Below are positions 9,900 to 21,430 of a stretch of DNA of 33,107 nt, in pieces. Where the stretch lies: assembly GCA_051453625.1 (NCBI GenBank), contig JBOZIK010000001.1, positions 31,557,230-31,590,336 on the forward strand. The letters run 5' to 3'. Position numbers and translations under genes: made by a program. The notes below the pieces were generated by a model. That model saw only the letters and a list, made by a program, of their open reading frames with translations, did not search any database and had not been told where the DNA came from. Numbering within the stretch: position 1 is the stretch's first letter; each line of letters starts with the position of its first letter. Source of the stretch: Welwitschia mirabilis. Taxonomy: Eukaryota; Gnetophyta; Gnetopsida; Welwitschiales.

Positions 9900-10300
9900 A
9901 CCTAATTAAGATAGCTATAGTATAAGAATTCAATTGCTTAAACCTATTTCATATCAAGATTGATGCATCTAATCATGCTATGAAAGATGTTTTAGAATAA
10001 AAAGATGATGAAAATAAATCATACCTTATTTCTTATATAAGAAAAAGCTTAAATGTATTTCAACATACTTATACAATGACTAAAAAGGAGATTTAGTAGT
10101 AGTAATAATATTAGAAAAATTTACACATTACATCCTAAGATATGAAATTAAAGTGCATGATGATCATAGTTCTATTATATTCTTAATGAATAAAAAGGAA
10201 TAAAATTTAAGGATAATGAGACATATATAATAGATGAAAGAATTTGACTTAAAAATCATTGATAAAAAAGAAACTTAAAATGTAGTTGCATACCATATAT
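9900..10300 (+). pseudogene. Gypsy RNase H, fragment B
   Basis: FHIKIDASNHAMKDVLE (about 9947-9997) keeps the first catalytic Asp in D-A-S. A TAA follows, where the family has Gln. TYTMTKKE ends at 10090, after which the frame shifts exactly as in A and C to give LVVVIILEKFTHYILRY. The C-terminal text MKEFDLKIID (about 10235-10264) matches the end of the Athila/Tat domain. Inactive. Confidence 0.85.
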
Positions 10301-10479
10301 TAATGTTAAATTTCTCACATGAATATAAACAAATAAATGGAGGGAATGAGTTATTTTATAAGAATCTCCTAGAAGTTTAGATAAATCCTTAGTATAAATA
10401 CATATATAATTTCAAAGTTGATGAGAAATTACCATCACATTTGAATCATTTTAAAAGAAAATTATTATTAAGAGAAATC

Positions 10480-11600
10480 AGAGATTACATATTACCCTAT
10501 TAAGCTCTATTAAAATGTGTAAGGATTATATAATTAAAATATTGATGGAGGAGGATTTACAAAAATAAATTATTAAGAAAGAACATGAGGGAAAAGGTGA
10601 AGAACATTATAATTCAAAAATAAAAGAAATAAAAATTCCTAACATGGCATATTATTAGCCTACAATGTTCAAAGATTCTCTTAAATATTAGAAATTTCAT
10701 AATAATAAATTCAAGCATTAGAGCCATTTGATATATAAGGTATATATTTCATTAGCTTCATTAATCCTTCATCACATGGAAATATCTACACATTGGTTTA
10801 TGTTAATTACCTAATTAAATGAGCTAAGATTGAGGCTGCGTCACATTATTATTTCTAAAAAATTTATTAATTTATTTTTTAAGAATATTATTTATAGTTT
10901 TATAGCACCTAATAATTTTATTTCCAATAGGAAACCCACTTTACTAATGGATGTTTTAGCAAACTTTTCTCTAAATATGAAATTCATCATACATTATTCA
11001 TGGCCTATTACCCTTAATTAAATTATTAATATAAGGTAATAAATAAAGAACTTAATGAAATATTGATAAAAACCATAAATATAAATAATATTAATTTAAA
11101 AAGAAAACTAAATGAAAGATTATGAACACATAGAATAACTTGAAAAAATAGTACAAGATTCACATGTTGTGAGTTAGTATATGATAAAAATGAAACTAAC
11201 CAATTGAACTTAAGACAAAACATTTTAAATTAGTGAGACGATTAAAAAGAAAAACTAATGAAGACTAGATAGAATGAATTAATAATATAAATACCTTAGA
11301 TGAAAAAACAATGAAGGCCCTAGTAAGAAACAAACTATCATAAGAAAAGATAAAGAATTTACATGATTAAAAAATTAGAGAAATAGAATTTAAAATAAAA
11401 TACTTAGTGATGGTTTATAATCTTAAGAAATTACATTACAAATAAAAGTATGAAAAGAATTTTCTTAGATCATATAAAATAAGAATATTTTAGATAATGA
11501 AGTAGTTGATATTTATGATCTAGATCAAAAATTTACTTATCAGATTAATGGACCAAAAACCAAAATTTATAAAGACCAAACTTTCTTACTAGAATGTTTA
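10480..11600 (+). pseudogene. Gypsy integrase, fragment B
   Basis: AYY-stop-PTMFKD (10647-10676) is the zinc-domain to core linker, with the conserved Trp turned to TAG. EPFDI then GIYFISFINPSSHGN (about 10720-10780) marks the start of the core; the first catalytic Asp position reads Tyr. KYEIHHTL (about 10975-11000) and VINKEL (about 11033-11052) mark the end of the core. The C-terminal part reads IREIEFKIKYLVMVYNLKK (about 11373-11430) and ends near GPKTKIYKDQTFLLECLG (about 11550-11603), the usual end of an Athila/Tat pol. In an active element integrase inserts the cDNA into the host genome. Many stops; inactive. Confidence 0.88.
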
Positions 11601-11988
11601 GGAAACCCCTTTAAATGAAGAGGATACTTCCACTCTTTCTTTTAAAATAAATTACTTCATATAATTAAATAAACCATGTCAATTATTTAGGATATTTTCT
11701 CTGTTAACTTATTAAAAATGAATTTGAATGACTTACAAGAAAAAAGGATGACCTATTACAATTTTGATAGAAAGTCATGCACTATATCTTAAGTTAATTC
11801 TCTATGAAGTATTTCTTTTACACACACATACAAACACACACACAACCAAAAATAAATCACCAAAATGTCCTATTACAAGTGTACAAGGGTAAATACTCTT
11901 CAAAAGGGTCCTTGACAGTATAATATAGTAACTATGAGAACTTTAATGAGGGGTTAAATAACCATGATATAGATTACATCTTTTAGGT
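11601..11988 (+). other. Gypsy 3' non-coding region, fragment B
   Basis: Downstream of integrase and matching 14030-14390 in fragment C. It contains a CA-rich microsatellite (11820-11847) not expanded in fragment C. Ends at the N run. Confidence 0.6.
11820..11847. repeat. CA microsatellite
   Basis: The sequence is an imperfect run of CA repeats with one TA and one AA interruption. Fragment C has TATATATTTTAAATCACC at the corresponding place (near 14245), so the CA expansion is specific to fragment B. Confidence 0.85.
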
Positions 11989-12088
11989 NNNNNNNNNNNN
12001 NNNNNNNNNNNNNNNNNNNNNNNNNNNNNNNNNNNNNNNNNNNNNNNNNNNNNNNNNNNNNNNNNNNNNNNNNNNNNNNNNNNNNNNN
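11989..12088. other. 100-base N run between gypsy fragments B and C
   Basis: The left flank is the 3' non-coding region; the right flank begins at the RT-RNase H connection (12089 corresponds to 8519). The jump back of about 3 kb within the element marks a join between two copies. Confidence 0.9.
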
Positions 12089-12249
12089 CCTTCAACTAAA
12101 CTTAAGGAATTTAGATCATTCTTAAGTACTATAGGATATTAGAGGAGATTCATAAGTAACTTTAAAAAAAAATTTAAATCCCTTAGTAATATTTTTTAAA
12201 AATATGTTGAGTATAATTGGATCTCTAAATGTCAAGAATGTTTTTAACT

Positions 12250-12680
12250 TTTGAAAGATAATTTAATTAAAATAACTATACAAGAATCCAATTGCTTAAA
12301 ACTATTTCATATAATGAATGATGCATCTAATCATGCTATGAAGGCTATTTTAGGGTAAAAAGATGATGAAAATAAATCATACTCCATTATTTATATAAGA
12401 AAAATCTTAAATTTATTTCAACATAATTATATAATAACTAAAAAGGAGATTTAGTAGTAGTAATGATACTAGAACAATTTATGCATTACATTCTAGGATA
12501 TGAAGTTAAAATGCATGATGATCATAGTTGTATCATATTCTTAATGAATATAAAGGAAAAAAATTTAAGGATCATGAGCCATATATAATAGATGAAAGAA
12601 TTTTACATAAAAATCATTAAAAAAAGGAACTAAAAATGTAGTTTCATACCATCTATTAATATCAAAATATTCACATGAAG
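12250..12680 (+). pseudogene. Gypsy RNase H, fragment C
   Basis: FHIMNDASNHAMKAILG (about 12306-12356) keeps the catalytic Asp of D-A-S. The TAA where Gln is expected follows. After the Glu codon at 12446-12448 the shared missing base forces a frame change to LVVVMILEQFMHYILGYE. C-terminal text runs to about 12640. Inactive. Confidence 0.86.
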
Positions 12681-12829
12681 ATGAACAAATAAATGTAGGG
12701 AATAAATGCTTTTATAAGATTCTCTTAAAAGTTTAGTCAAATCCTTAGTATAAAGACATATATAATTTCATAGTTGATGAGAAATTAACATCACATTAAT
12801 AATTATTTTGAAATAAAATGATTATTAAG

Positions 12830-14030
12830 AGCAATGAAAAATTACATATGACACAATAAAACTCAATGAAAACATGTAAGGACCATATAATTAAAAGATG
12901 GATGAAGGAGGATTTACAAAAATAAATTATTAAAAAAACACATAAGGAAAAAGGTGAAGAACATTATAACAGAAAAATAATAGAAATGAAAATTTCTAAC
13001 AATGCATATTATTATCCTACAATATTTAAAGATTCATATTTTATGTTCAAATATGTGAGAAATGCTAAAAGGAAGAAGAATTCTCTTAAATATTAGAAAT
13101 GCCATAATAATAAATTCAACAATTAGAGCCATTTAATATAGAGGGTATATTTTGCATTAGCTTTATTAATCCTTCAACATTACCTAATTAAATGAGCTAA
13201 GATTGAGGCTATGTCTCATTGTTCTTTCCAAACAAGACTACCTAATTAAATGAGCTAAGATTGAGGTTGTGTTCCATTGTTCTTTCGACACAATTATTAA
13301 TTTATATTTAGAAATATTATTTATAAGTTTAGAGAACTAGGGATTTTATTTCCAATAGGAAACTCACTTTACTAGTGGAAATTTAGGCAAAATTCTCTTT
13401 AAATATGAAATTCATCATACATTAATCATGGGTTATCACCCTCAATTAAATGGTCAATCTAAGGTAATAAATAAAGAACTTAATAAAATATTGATAAAAG
13501 CTATAAATATAAATAATATTAATTTCAAAAAAATAAATAAAACATTATGGACTAATAGGATAACTTGAAAAAATAGTATAAGATTCACATACTATGAGTT
13601 AGTATACGATAAAAATAAAACTAAGTAATTGAACTTAAGAAAAAAAAATTTAAATTAGTGAGATGATAAAAAAGAAAAATTGATGAAAAATAGATAGAAT
13701 GGGTTAATAATATAAATATCTTAGATTAAAAAACAATGAAGGCCCTTTTAAGAAAAGAAATAACACAACAAAAGATAAAAACCTTACATGATTAAAAAAT
13801 TGGAAAAATAGAATTTAAAATAAAAGACTTAGTAATGATTTATAATCCTAAGAAATCACATTACAAATAAAAGTATGAATATAATTTATCAAATCATATA
13901 AAATAATGAGATTATACATAATGAAGTAGTTGAGATTTATGGTCCAGATGAAAAAGTTACTTGTTAGGTCAATGGCCAAAAAATTAAAATTTATAAAGAT
14001 CAAAATTTTTAACTAGAATGTTTAGGAAAT
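12830..14030 (+). pseudogene. Gypsy integrase, fragment C
   Basis: The zinc-domain side reads HYN then KIIEMKISNNAYYYPTIFKD (to 13033); the conserved Trp of Y-Y-W-P-T is Tyr. A segment around 13190-13270 contains a near-exact direct repeat of about 60 bases (ACCTAATTAAATGAGCTAAG occurs twice), so the core is also internally duplicated. The core end reads YHPQLNGQSKVINKEL (about 13433-13480), with the catalytic Glu position occupied by Lys (AAG at 13461-13463, a G-to-A change). The C-terminal text IEFKIKDLVMIYNPKKSHYK spans about 13809-13868. Inactive. Confidence 0.88.
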
Positions 14031-14390
14031 ATCTTTAGAATGAAGAGAATACTCCCATTCTTTTTTTAATAATAAATTACTTCATATAATTAAATAAACA
14101 ATGTTAATTCTTTAGGATATTTTCTTTGTTAACTTATTAAGAACGAATTTGAATGATTTAGATGAAAAAAGGGTAACCTATTACAAGTTTGATAGAAAGT
14201 CATGCACTATATCATAAGTTAAGGCTCTATGAATTATTTCTTTTATATATTTTAAATCACCACAATATCCTATTATAAGTGTACAAGGGTAAATGCTCTT
14301 GAAAATAGCCCTTGGCAGTGTAATATAGTAGCTATGACAACTTCACTAAGGGGTTAAATAAACATCGTCTAGATTAAATCTTATAGGCAC
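14031..14390 (+). other. Gypsy 3' non-coding region, fragment C
   Basis: This segment matches 11601-11988. No LTR boundary can be fixed. It carries no coding signal. Confidence 0.55.
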
Positions 14391-15264
14391 TTACTCCTCT
14401 AATAGTGGTTTTAGTTTCCTCATGATGATTAAAAATTGATTTTTATGATTCTAAAATTGTTAAGAAATAGTGATGTTCCAAGAGTTATCTGAGGTTTAGC
14501 TTATTACTAAAGACATGTTTAATCATAATGAAAATACATTAGTAAAAGGTCAACTATATCTTAGAGATCATATAAGGTATAGTTAGATTATACTAGTATA
14601 TTACACCTTAGTATTTTAGAAAAGGATTACCTAAAATTTGAAGTAAAGTAATAAAAAATGGAATAGTACAATACAATAATTATATGTACATGACAATTAA
14701 AATTTTATTAAAGGAGAAGGAAATCCTCTTATTTTTTAGGATACATTAAGTAATTTCATAACTATTTATTAAGTTAAAATTATAGATTCTCTTTAAAAGA
14801 AATTGTCATGAATCTTATATATTATTTATGGGGAAAAAGAGAGAAAGAGAGAAATAAAATCACTTAAACTCTTCATTATTAATAAAGATTTATTGCAAAA
14901 TTTTAAACTAATGATGAATACTCAAGTAAGATGAAAACATAAAACTAACTTTCTTAGTGAAATTTCCTTTGAAGAATGATCTTTATTATAGGTTAATTTG
15001 GTTTTTAATCATATCCTAAATCAAATTAATTTTTTTGTGATATTATAATCTTTGAAGATTTATATAAGGAAGGAAATAGATGCATCTTACTACATTCATA
15101 TAATCCTTTGAATTCGACACATTCTTCTCAATGTTTTATTTATTAAAACTTAATGCTACTAGGCTTAATGTAATATATGTATGTTATAACTAATTTCTTC
15201 TTTTTTCTAATTCCTATAGTTGGTCTGCTAACCTACCTAAAACTATATCACCAGCTAATATTTT
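14391..15264. other. Unassigned spacer between oppositely oriented elements
   Basis: AT-rich with no domain on either strand. A purine-rich tract GGGGAAAAAGAGAGAAAGAG (about 14830-14850, continuing to 14858) could be a polypurine tract of the plus-strand element, but no TG-starting LTR follows it directly. A 3' LTR of the plus-strand family, if present, should lie here; I cannot demonstrate it. Confidence 0.4.
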
Positions 15265-15921
15265 TATTGAAGTATATATCATGTGATTTTCTTCAATTAA
15301 TTATCTTTAAATACAACCTACAATCTTAGTATCTAATTCATACAAAACACACTAGTGTACTAAGTTAACTCAAATGTCATACTCTAGAGAAAAATTTAAA
15401 AGTACATTTAGAAAATTTAATTAAAAAGGATTGAAATAATTTCCTATTTTATATTTCAAAATGATAAATGAATGAAAATGCATAAATAAGATGAAATGCA
15501 ATAAATGAATGCAAATATGAGACATAAACCTAAATGTAAACACTAAACCAAGTTTTACCAACTTGTTGTCAACCAAGTTAATCCTCATATGTTATATCAA
15601 AATAATAATTAACTTAATTTTAACATAACATATAAATAATATAAGAGAGAAATTAATAGAAATAAATTTTATTAATCACCATGCTCCTTAAATCAGTTGT
15701 AGTATAGTAACTCTTTAGTGGAGGATACATAGCATAACACTAGAGTAAGATCCTCTTAAGCTAGATTGATCTGTTGCCAAAATACTTCAATGTTCCAATA
15801 AATTTTGATTCACAAAAGATAAGAAGTGAGGAATCTAAAAAGGGGTATTTATATGTTTGAATTAACTATTCAAGTCACCAAGGGTGGTAACAAATCAAGA
15901 GTAATCATATTCCTAGTTTTG

Positions 15922-16095
15922 TAATGTCTTCTTAATGTAACATCTTCTTGATGTAATGCCTTCTTAGTTTAACGTCTTATTGAAATAATGTCTTTTTCCA
16001 TGTGTCTTCTTAATGTAATGGCTTCTTAATGTAATGTCTTCTTAGTGTAATGCCTTATTAATGTAATATCTTTTTAGTGTAATATCTTCTTGGTT
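15922..16095. repeat. 16-bp minisatellite in LTR, 11 units
   Basis: Unit TAATGTCTTCTTAATG in tandem, with the register kept except for one 17-base and one 13-base unit (15986-16015). Consecutive units start at 15922, 15938, 15954, 15970, 15986, 16003, 16016, 16032, 16048, 16064 and 16080. The other LTR has 8 units. Confidence 0.92.
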
Positions 16096-16182
16096 AGGTG
16101 AAATTTACCATGATGATTCCAACACTTGATCTTTAGATCGTGATGCCTTTACTAACTGATGCTATCACCACATGTCTTCAAT

Positions 16183-16245
16183 GTCACTACCATGTTACTA
16201 CCACATGTCACTATAACATGTAATTACCACATGTCATTACTACAT
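16183..16245. repeat. 13-bp minisatellite in LTR, 5 units
   Basis: Unit GTCACTACCACAT, one 11-base and four 13-base copies. Each junction creates the palindrome ACATGT or its near form CACATGT, an E-box-like word. The other LTR has 7 units. Confidence 0.9.
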
Positions 16246-16350
16246 GTCTTTCTTGAATGCTTCATAATTACTTCATTTTGATTTAAATTATAGTTAATTC
16301 TTTATCTTTGATATTTGACATTAAAAGTAATTAATTTAAATATTAAACTG

Positions 16351-16464
16351 TAACACCCCAACTTTAATTACCCTAATTAACCATAATATTTTTTTTTAGT
16401 ATTAATAACTATCATGCACAACGGAACCTAGGATCAAATCCTAATTAGACTCTATTAATACATT
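16351..16464. mobile_element. Possible nested insertion starting TGTAACACCCC
   Basis: The LTR similarity stops at about TTAAACTGTAA, and the sequence continues CACCCCAACTTTAATTACCC. TGTAACACCCC (from 16347) is a common way for plant gypsy LTRs to begin (established knowledge). The interrupted LTR resumes after the 100-base N run, so a second element may sit inside the gap. Only about 115 bases are visible. Confidence 0.4.
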
Positions 16465-16611
16465 NNNNNNNNNNNNNNNNNNNNNNNNNNNNNNNNNNNN
16501 NNNNNNNNNNNNNNNNNNNNNNNNNNNNNNNNNNNNNNNNNNNNNNNNNNNNNNNNNNNNNNNNAAAACATACTTTAAGCATGATATTAAACATGGCCAA
16601 TTTTGCTAGCA

Positions 16612-19004
16612 ACATAGCCTCCTATTGAGCATTTATCAATCCCTCGCAAAGAAAGCTGAAACTAATAAAAATGAGCCGAATTAAAAAAAGGATGAAAAAT
16701 AACACTTAAGCATAAAGGATCTTACATTGTTACACATAAAATGCATCTTATTTTAGAATATCAAAAAAACATATTCTAATTAAACATCATAAGAAGAATA
16801 TGCATTAAATTTGAAACAATCATTTTAATTCTATAATAAACAAAGTCATTCTGAAGCTAATATTTCAAATATTCCAAATATTCTACCTCCATGAAGTAGA
16901 TAAATTTATCATAAATTTTAAGTAAGTTTACATGTAATTAGTAGAAGAAATAAACTAAATATTTTAAAGGATGTAAAATAAAAAGTCTAAAAAGAAAAAC
17001 ACAAACATAAAATAAGAGAGGAAATAAATCAAGACAAGCTAAGAAATCGTGAAAACAAACATTGAACTACTTATATCCTAAATCCTAATCTTTCAAAACT
17101 TGATATTTTATTTGAAATAAAAAGAAGTAAAAATCATTTTCAAAATATGAAATTTATTTTTCTAAACCTTTGTTCTTATGATAAATAAAAAAGGTCCAAT
17201 TAATAACTTTGAAATTATCTAGCTTAATGAGTAGAAATAAATACATTACATTATAACATATTCTACCTAAATTTGTTTACTTAACAATAGTCTCTTATTC
17301 CTAATTTAAAGATACATGATTTTTAATTAGTAAAATATTCTAGTTTTGTTTGAATAGCATGGATGAAAATGATAATGTACCAATTAAAATTAACATATCA
17401 TAGTTATAATCTCAAGCATTAATATAAAAGATGGCTATAAACTAATAATACTTAATAATGTAAAAATTAGAGCACACTTAGACATGTACCTTATTTTACT
17501 TTGAACTCCTTCCATTATGGAGTGCTCATTTCTAAACCACTAACCTTGTTTTTATCATAAGTGATAGGATCCATTAGATAATACATAGATTGTTAAGAAA
17601 CTTTGCCTAATCCCCAAGATATATTAAAAGTGATTATTAAACGTTCTTATATAATATAAATTGATATTTGATTTTTATTTTTTTTATTTTTCTTTTTACC
17701 CTTCCTTTACAAATATGAAAAGACACCTATGCATTATCAAAGTACTAATAACTTGTAGCCTTAATGTAAATGAAGCTGATGAAGAGATAAAGCATACAAT
17801 ATAAATAACTTAATTAATAATATTTTACTCTTCTATAATGAGAGCTTATATGTATTTAAATGACTTTTAATTAACTCAAATTCAATTTATTATCCACAAT
17901 TTACAAAAGCCTAAAATACTTTAACATACTACATAATGAAAAACTAAAGTAAAATCAAGTTAATAGATGTTGGAAACAGAAAAACTATTTGAATAATTAA
18001 AGGTAAGTGGTGGTCATATATTTAAGAAAAGATGCCTTATTAAATCAAATAATACAAGTAGAATGTAATTTCTTTGATTTGTATTTATCCTTATGCCAAA
18101 AATATAAATATTCAAACATAGCTATTGTATTGTACGTTTTTCAAAAAAATAAGAACCAAACCATAAAGAAACTAGTTGATAGACAATAAAGGATATGCAC
18201 GAATTTTTCAAAGGTATTAATTAGTAATAAATAACATGAATAATTAACACTTTGACTACAAAAAATTCATTAGCAACATGAGAGATAAAGAATTCATATA
18301 TTTTATTGAAAAACAATATTTTATTGAAAAATAATCTCTTATCAAACTCATGATATAAAGAATTTGGATGATATATTTCATTTAAGGATTAATATTAGAA
18401 ATGAAAGACATTAATGGTACTATTACAAATCTAAGAATTTTTTAGAAGAATTCTTAAAATGAATGATTAGGTCAGGATTAACATACTTAACAAGCTTCCT
18501 ATGATTTTACTCTAAGTATGTATTATCATTAAGAAGATAAGGTTTACCCCAATTCAGAATTACAGAATATTCCTAATCACACTTTAAATAGAGTTTTCAT
18601 TAATGGTATAAGGTAAAGTAAACTTATTATAAGAGGGAATAATGTTGCTTTGAGTATTACATAGAAGCATAGTTAAAAGGAATAGGGAAATATGGATCAA
18701 CTATTGAGGTTGGATTATTGGATTGGAAGCAATACGTCTATCCTTCATTAAGTTTAGTTGAATCTTCATGGATTATTCATTATTTCTTCTATTCTTATTA
18801 TTTTTTTAATCATTACTTTGTTGAATGTTAAAGAGGTCATTATTTAAATTACATGAATTAGAGGAATTAAAATAAAGTTGGTTTTTGTAAAATAACGAGT
18901 ATTTATTCTAAAGGATGATGTTGAATAAGAATTGAGGATCTAATTTGTTGCTTAAGATCAGAATTTTCTCTTATATCTTTTTGAACCACATCAAAAAGAC
19001 TCTA
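16612..19004 (-). repeat. 3' non-coding region of the gag-protease family, copy 1
   Basis: About 2.4 kb with no protein domain on either strand. Aligns along its whole length with 19105-21430 and 22315-24760. Landmarks are AATCCCTC-CAAAGAAAG (16638), AAGACACCTATGCATTATCAAA (about 17720), CCTTAATGTAAATGA (about 17759) and AAAAAGACTCTA (18993). The purine strand next to the LTR (reverse of AGCCTCCTATT, 16616-16626) could be the polypurine tract. Short open frames inside it are not conserved among copies. Confidence 0.8.
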
Positions 19005-19104
19005 NNNNNNNNNNNNNNNNNNNNNNNNNNNNNNNNNNNNNNNNNNNNNNNNNNNNNNNNNNNNNNNNNNNNNNNNNNNNNNNNNNNNNNNNNNNNNNNN
19101 NNNN
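19005..19104. other. 100-base N run between family copies 1 and 2
   Basis: The left flank ends at the protease-side end of the 3' region (TCAAAAAGACTCTA). The right flank begins at its LTR-side end (AGTTTATCAATCCC). Two partial copies are joined here, not one continuous element. Confidence 0.9.
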
Positions 19105-21430
19105 AGTTTATCAATCCCTCACAAAGAAAGCAAAAAAGAATAGAAGTGAACAAAGTTAAAAAAGGGATGAAAAATAACACTTAAGCATAAATGATTTTAC
19201 ATTATTATACATAAAGTACATCTTATTTTATCATATCAAAAAATATATTCTAGTTAGACGTCATAAGAATAATATGAATTAAACTCAGAAAATTGATTTC
19301 AAGTCCATAATAAACAAATTCATCCCAAAGCTAATATTTTAAAGATTTTAAATATTCCAACCCCATGAAGGAGGTAAATTCATGTTGAATTTTAAATAAT
19401 TTTACATGTAATTAGTATAAGAAAAAAACTAAACATTTCAAGAAATAAAAAGTAAAAGTCCAAAAGGAAAAATGCAAATGTAAAATAAAAGAAGAAATAA
19501 ATTAAGACAAGGTAAGACATCATGAAAATAGACATTAAACTACTTAGATACTAAATCCTAACCTCTCAAAACTTAACACTTTATTTGAAATAAAAAGAAA
19601 TAAAAATCATTTTTAAAATATCAAATTTAGTTTTCTAATGCTTGGTCTTATGCCAAATAGAAAAGGTATAGTTAATAACTCTGAAATTATCTAGCTTAAT
19701 GAATAGTAACAAATACATTGCATTAGAACATATTATACTTGAAGTTGATCACTTAACCATAGTCTCTCATTTCTAATTTAAAAATACATTATAGTTTTGT
19801 TTAAATATTATGGATGAAAATGATAATGTACTAATTAAAATTGACATATTATAGCTATAATCCCAAGCATTAATGTAAAAGATGGCTACAAATTTAATAA
19901 TACTTAATAATGTGATAATTACAAAATACTTCAAGGCATACCTTGTTTTACCTTGAACTCCTTCCATTATGGAATGCTTATTTATAAACCACTAACCCTA
20001 TTTTTATCATAAGTAATAGGACCCATTGGATAAGACATGGACTGTTAAGAAACTTTGCCTAATCCATGAGATAGATTAGAAGTAATTATTAAAAGTGATT
20101 TTATGATATAAATTGATATTTCATTTTAATTTTTCTTTTTCTTTTCCCCCTTACCTCACAAATATAAAAAGACACCTATGCATTATCAAAGTACTATTAA
20201 CTTGTAGCCTTAATGTAAATGACGTTGATGAAGAAACAAAGAATACAATATGAATAACTTAATTAATCATATTTTCCTCTCCTAGAATGAGAGCTCATAG
20301 GAATTTAAATGAGTTTCAATTAACTAAAATGTAATTGATTATTCATAATTTACAAAATCTTGAAATACTTTAACATACTACATAATGAAAAACTGAAGTA
20401 AAATCAAGTTAATAAATGTTGGAAAAAGAGAAAGTATTTGAATAATTAAGGGTAAGTGATGGTCACATATTTAAGAAAAGAGGCTTGAATAAATAAAATA
20501 CTACAAGTAGAATATAGTTTCTTTTCTTTGCATTTATCCCTATGCCAAAAATACAAATATTCCAACATAGTTATTATATTGTACTTTTTTTCAAAAAAAT
20601 AAGAACCAAACCATATGGAAACAAATTGATAGATCATAAAAGATATACATGCATTTTTTAAAGGAACCAATTAGTAATAAACAACATGGATAAATAAAAC
20701 TTTAATTTTACAAAATTCATTAGCAACATTAAAGATAAAGAATTCATATATTTCATGGGAAAATATTCTCTTATGAAACTCATAATATAAAGAATTTGAA
20801 TTTTATATTTCATTCAAAGATTAATGTTAGAAATAAAACAAGTTAATGGTAATATTATGGATCTAAGAATGTTTGAGAAAACTTCTTAAGATGAATGATT
20901 AAGTCAGGTTTAACATACTTAAGAAGATTCCTAAAATTTAACTCTAAGTATGTATTATCATTAAGAAGATAAGGCATATCCCAATTTAGAATTCCAAGAT
21001 ATTCCTAATCACACCTTTTAAATAAGTTTTAATTAAAGGTATAAGTTAAAGTTAACTTAGTAGGAGAGGAAAGGATGTTACTTTGAGTATTACATGGAAG
21101 CACAGTTGAAATGAATAGAGAAACATGGACAGATTCTTAAGGTTGGATTACTTCGTTATAAGGAATAAGTTTATCCTCCATTAAGTTTAGTTAAATCTTC
21201 ATGAGTTCTTCATTATTTCAACTATTATCATTGTTTCTTTTATCATCATTTTGTTGAAGGCTTAAGATGTCATTATTCAAATTACATGAATTAAAGGAAT
21301 TAAAATAAAATTGGCTTGTGTAAAATAAGGTTCTTTCTTCTAAAGGATGATGTTGAATAGGCATTAAGGGTCTAATTTTGCTGCTTAAGATTAGACATTT
21401 TTCCTATATCATTTTTAGACACATCAAAAA
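19105..21430 (-). repeat. 3' non-coding region of the gag-protease family, copy 2
   Basis: This is colinear with copies 1 and 3 with small indels and many transitions. The part next to the protease (about 20900-21430) reads on the minus strand as a continued, stop-interrupted frame, for example LYFNSFNSCNL after the words HHPLEE (about 21290-21360), so the coding region may once have extended past the protease. No RT motif appears. Confidence 0.75.

Larger units (their letters stand above)
9367..11988 (+). mobile_element. Ty3/gypsy fragment B: RT, RNase H, integrase, 3' region
   Basis: This is the second plus-strand copy of the same family, running from the middle of RT to about 400 bases past integrase. 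It is more diverged from A and C than those are from each other. It has more TAA than TAG stops, consistent with longer G-to-A decay. The 3' non-coding part (11600-11988) is shared with fragment C (14030-14390) and includes AAGTGTACAAGGGTAAAT, so that segment belongs to the element. No LTR start could be recognised before the N run at 11989. Confidence 0.85.
12089..14390 (+). mobile_element. Ty3/gypsy fragment C: RT end, RNase H, integrase, 3' region
   Basis: This third plus-strand copy starts with KLKEFRSFLSTIGY, a stop, then RRFISNF (about 12098-12165), almost identical to fragment A, and runs through integrase to the 3' non-coding segment shared with B. The 3' end of similarity that I can follow is about 14390, after ATTAAATCTTATAGG; beyond it B is not available for comparison. 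Confidence 0.85.
15265..16611 (-). repeat. LTR of the gag-protease family (copy 1)
   Basis: This matches 27468-28557 from the words GAAGTATATATCATG at 15269 onward, including both minisatellites and the segment down to TTTGACATTAAAAGT (16320). The similarity resumes after the N run (16565-16611, ACATACTTTAAGCATGATATTAA) and ends at CA 16610-16611. Sequence 16351-16464 has no counterpart in the 27468-28557 LTR and is probably an insertion. At the low end the boundary is blurred: TG is not preserved (TTATTGAAG against TGTTGGAG). Confidence 0.75.

Noticed and set aside
10830-11223. Two 63-65 codon frames within the integrase region
   Set aside because: They are out of frame or antisense to the recognisable integrase motifs and have no support of their own.
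14830-14858. Polypurine tract marking the 3' LTR of the plus-strand gypsy element
   Set aside because: The tract is convincing by composition, but no TG-starting LTR follows and no matching second LTR is visible, so I did not call it.
15922-16250. CRISPR-like array of short repeats
   Set aside because: The repeats are contiguous with no unique spacers, lie inside a plant LTR, and there are no cas genes.
18007-18189. 60-codon plus-strand frame in the 3' region
   Set aside because: The corresponding stretch in copies 2 (about 20460) and 3 (about 23780) is broken by stops and indels, so it is not a conserved gene.
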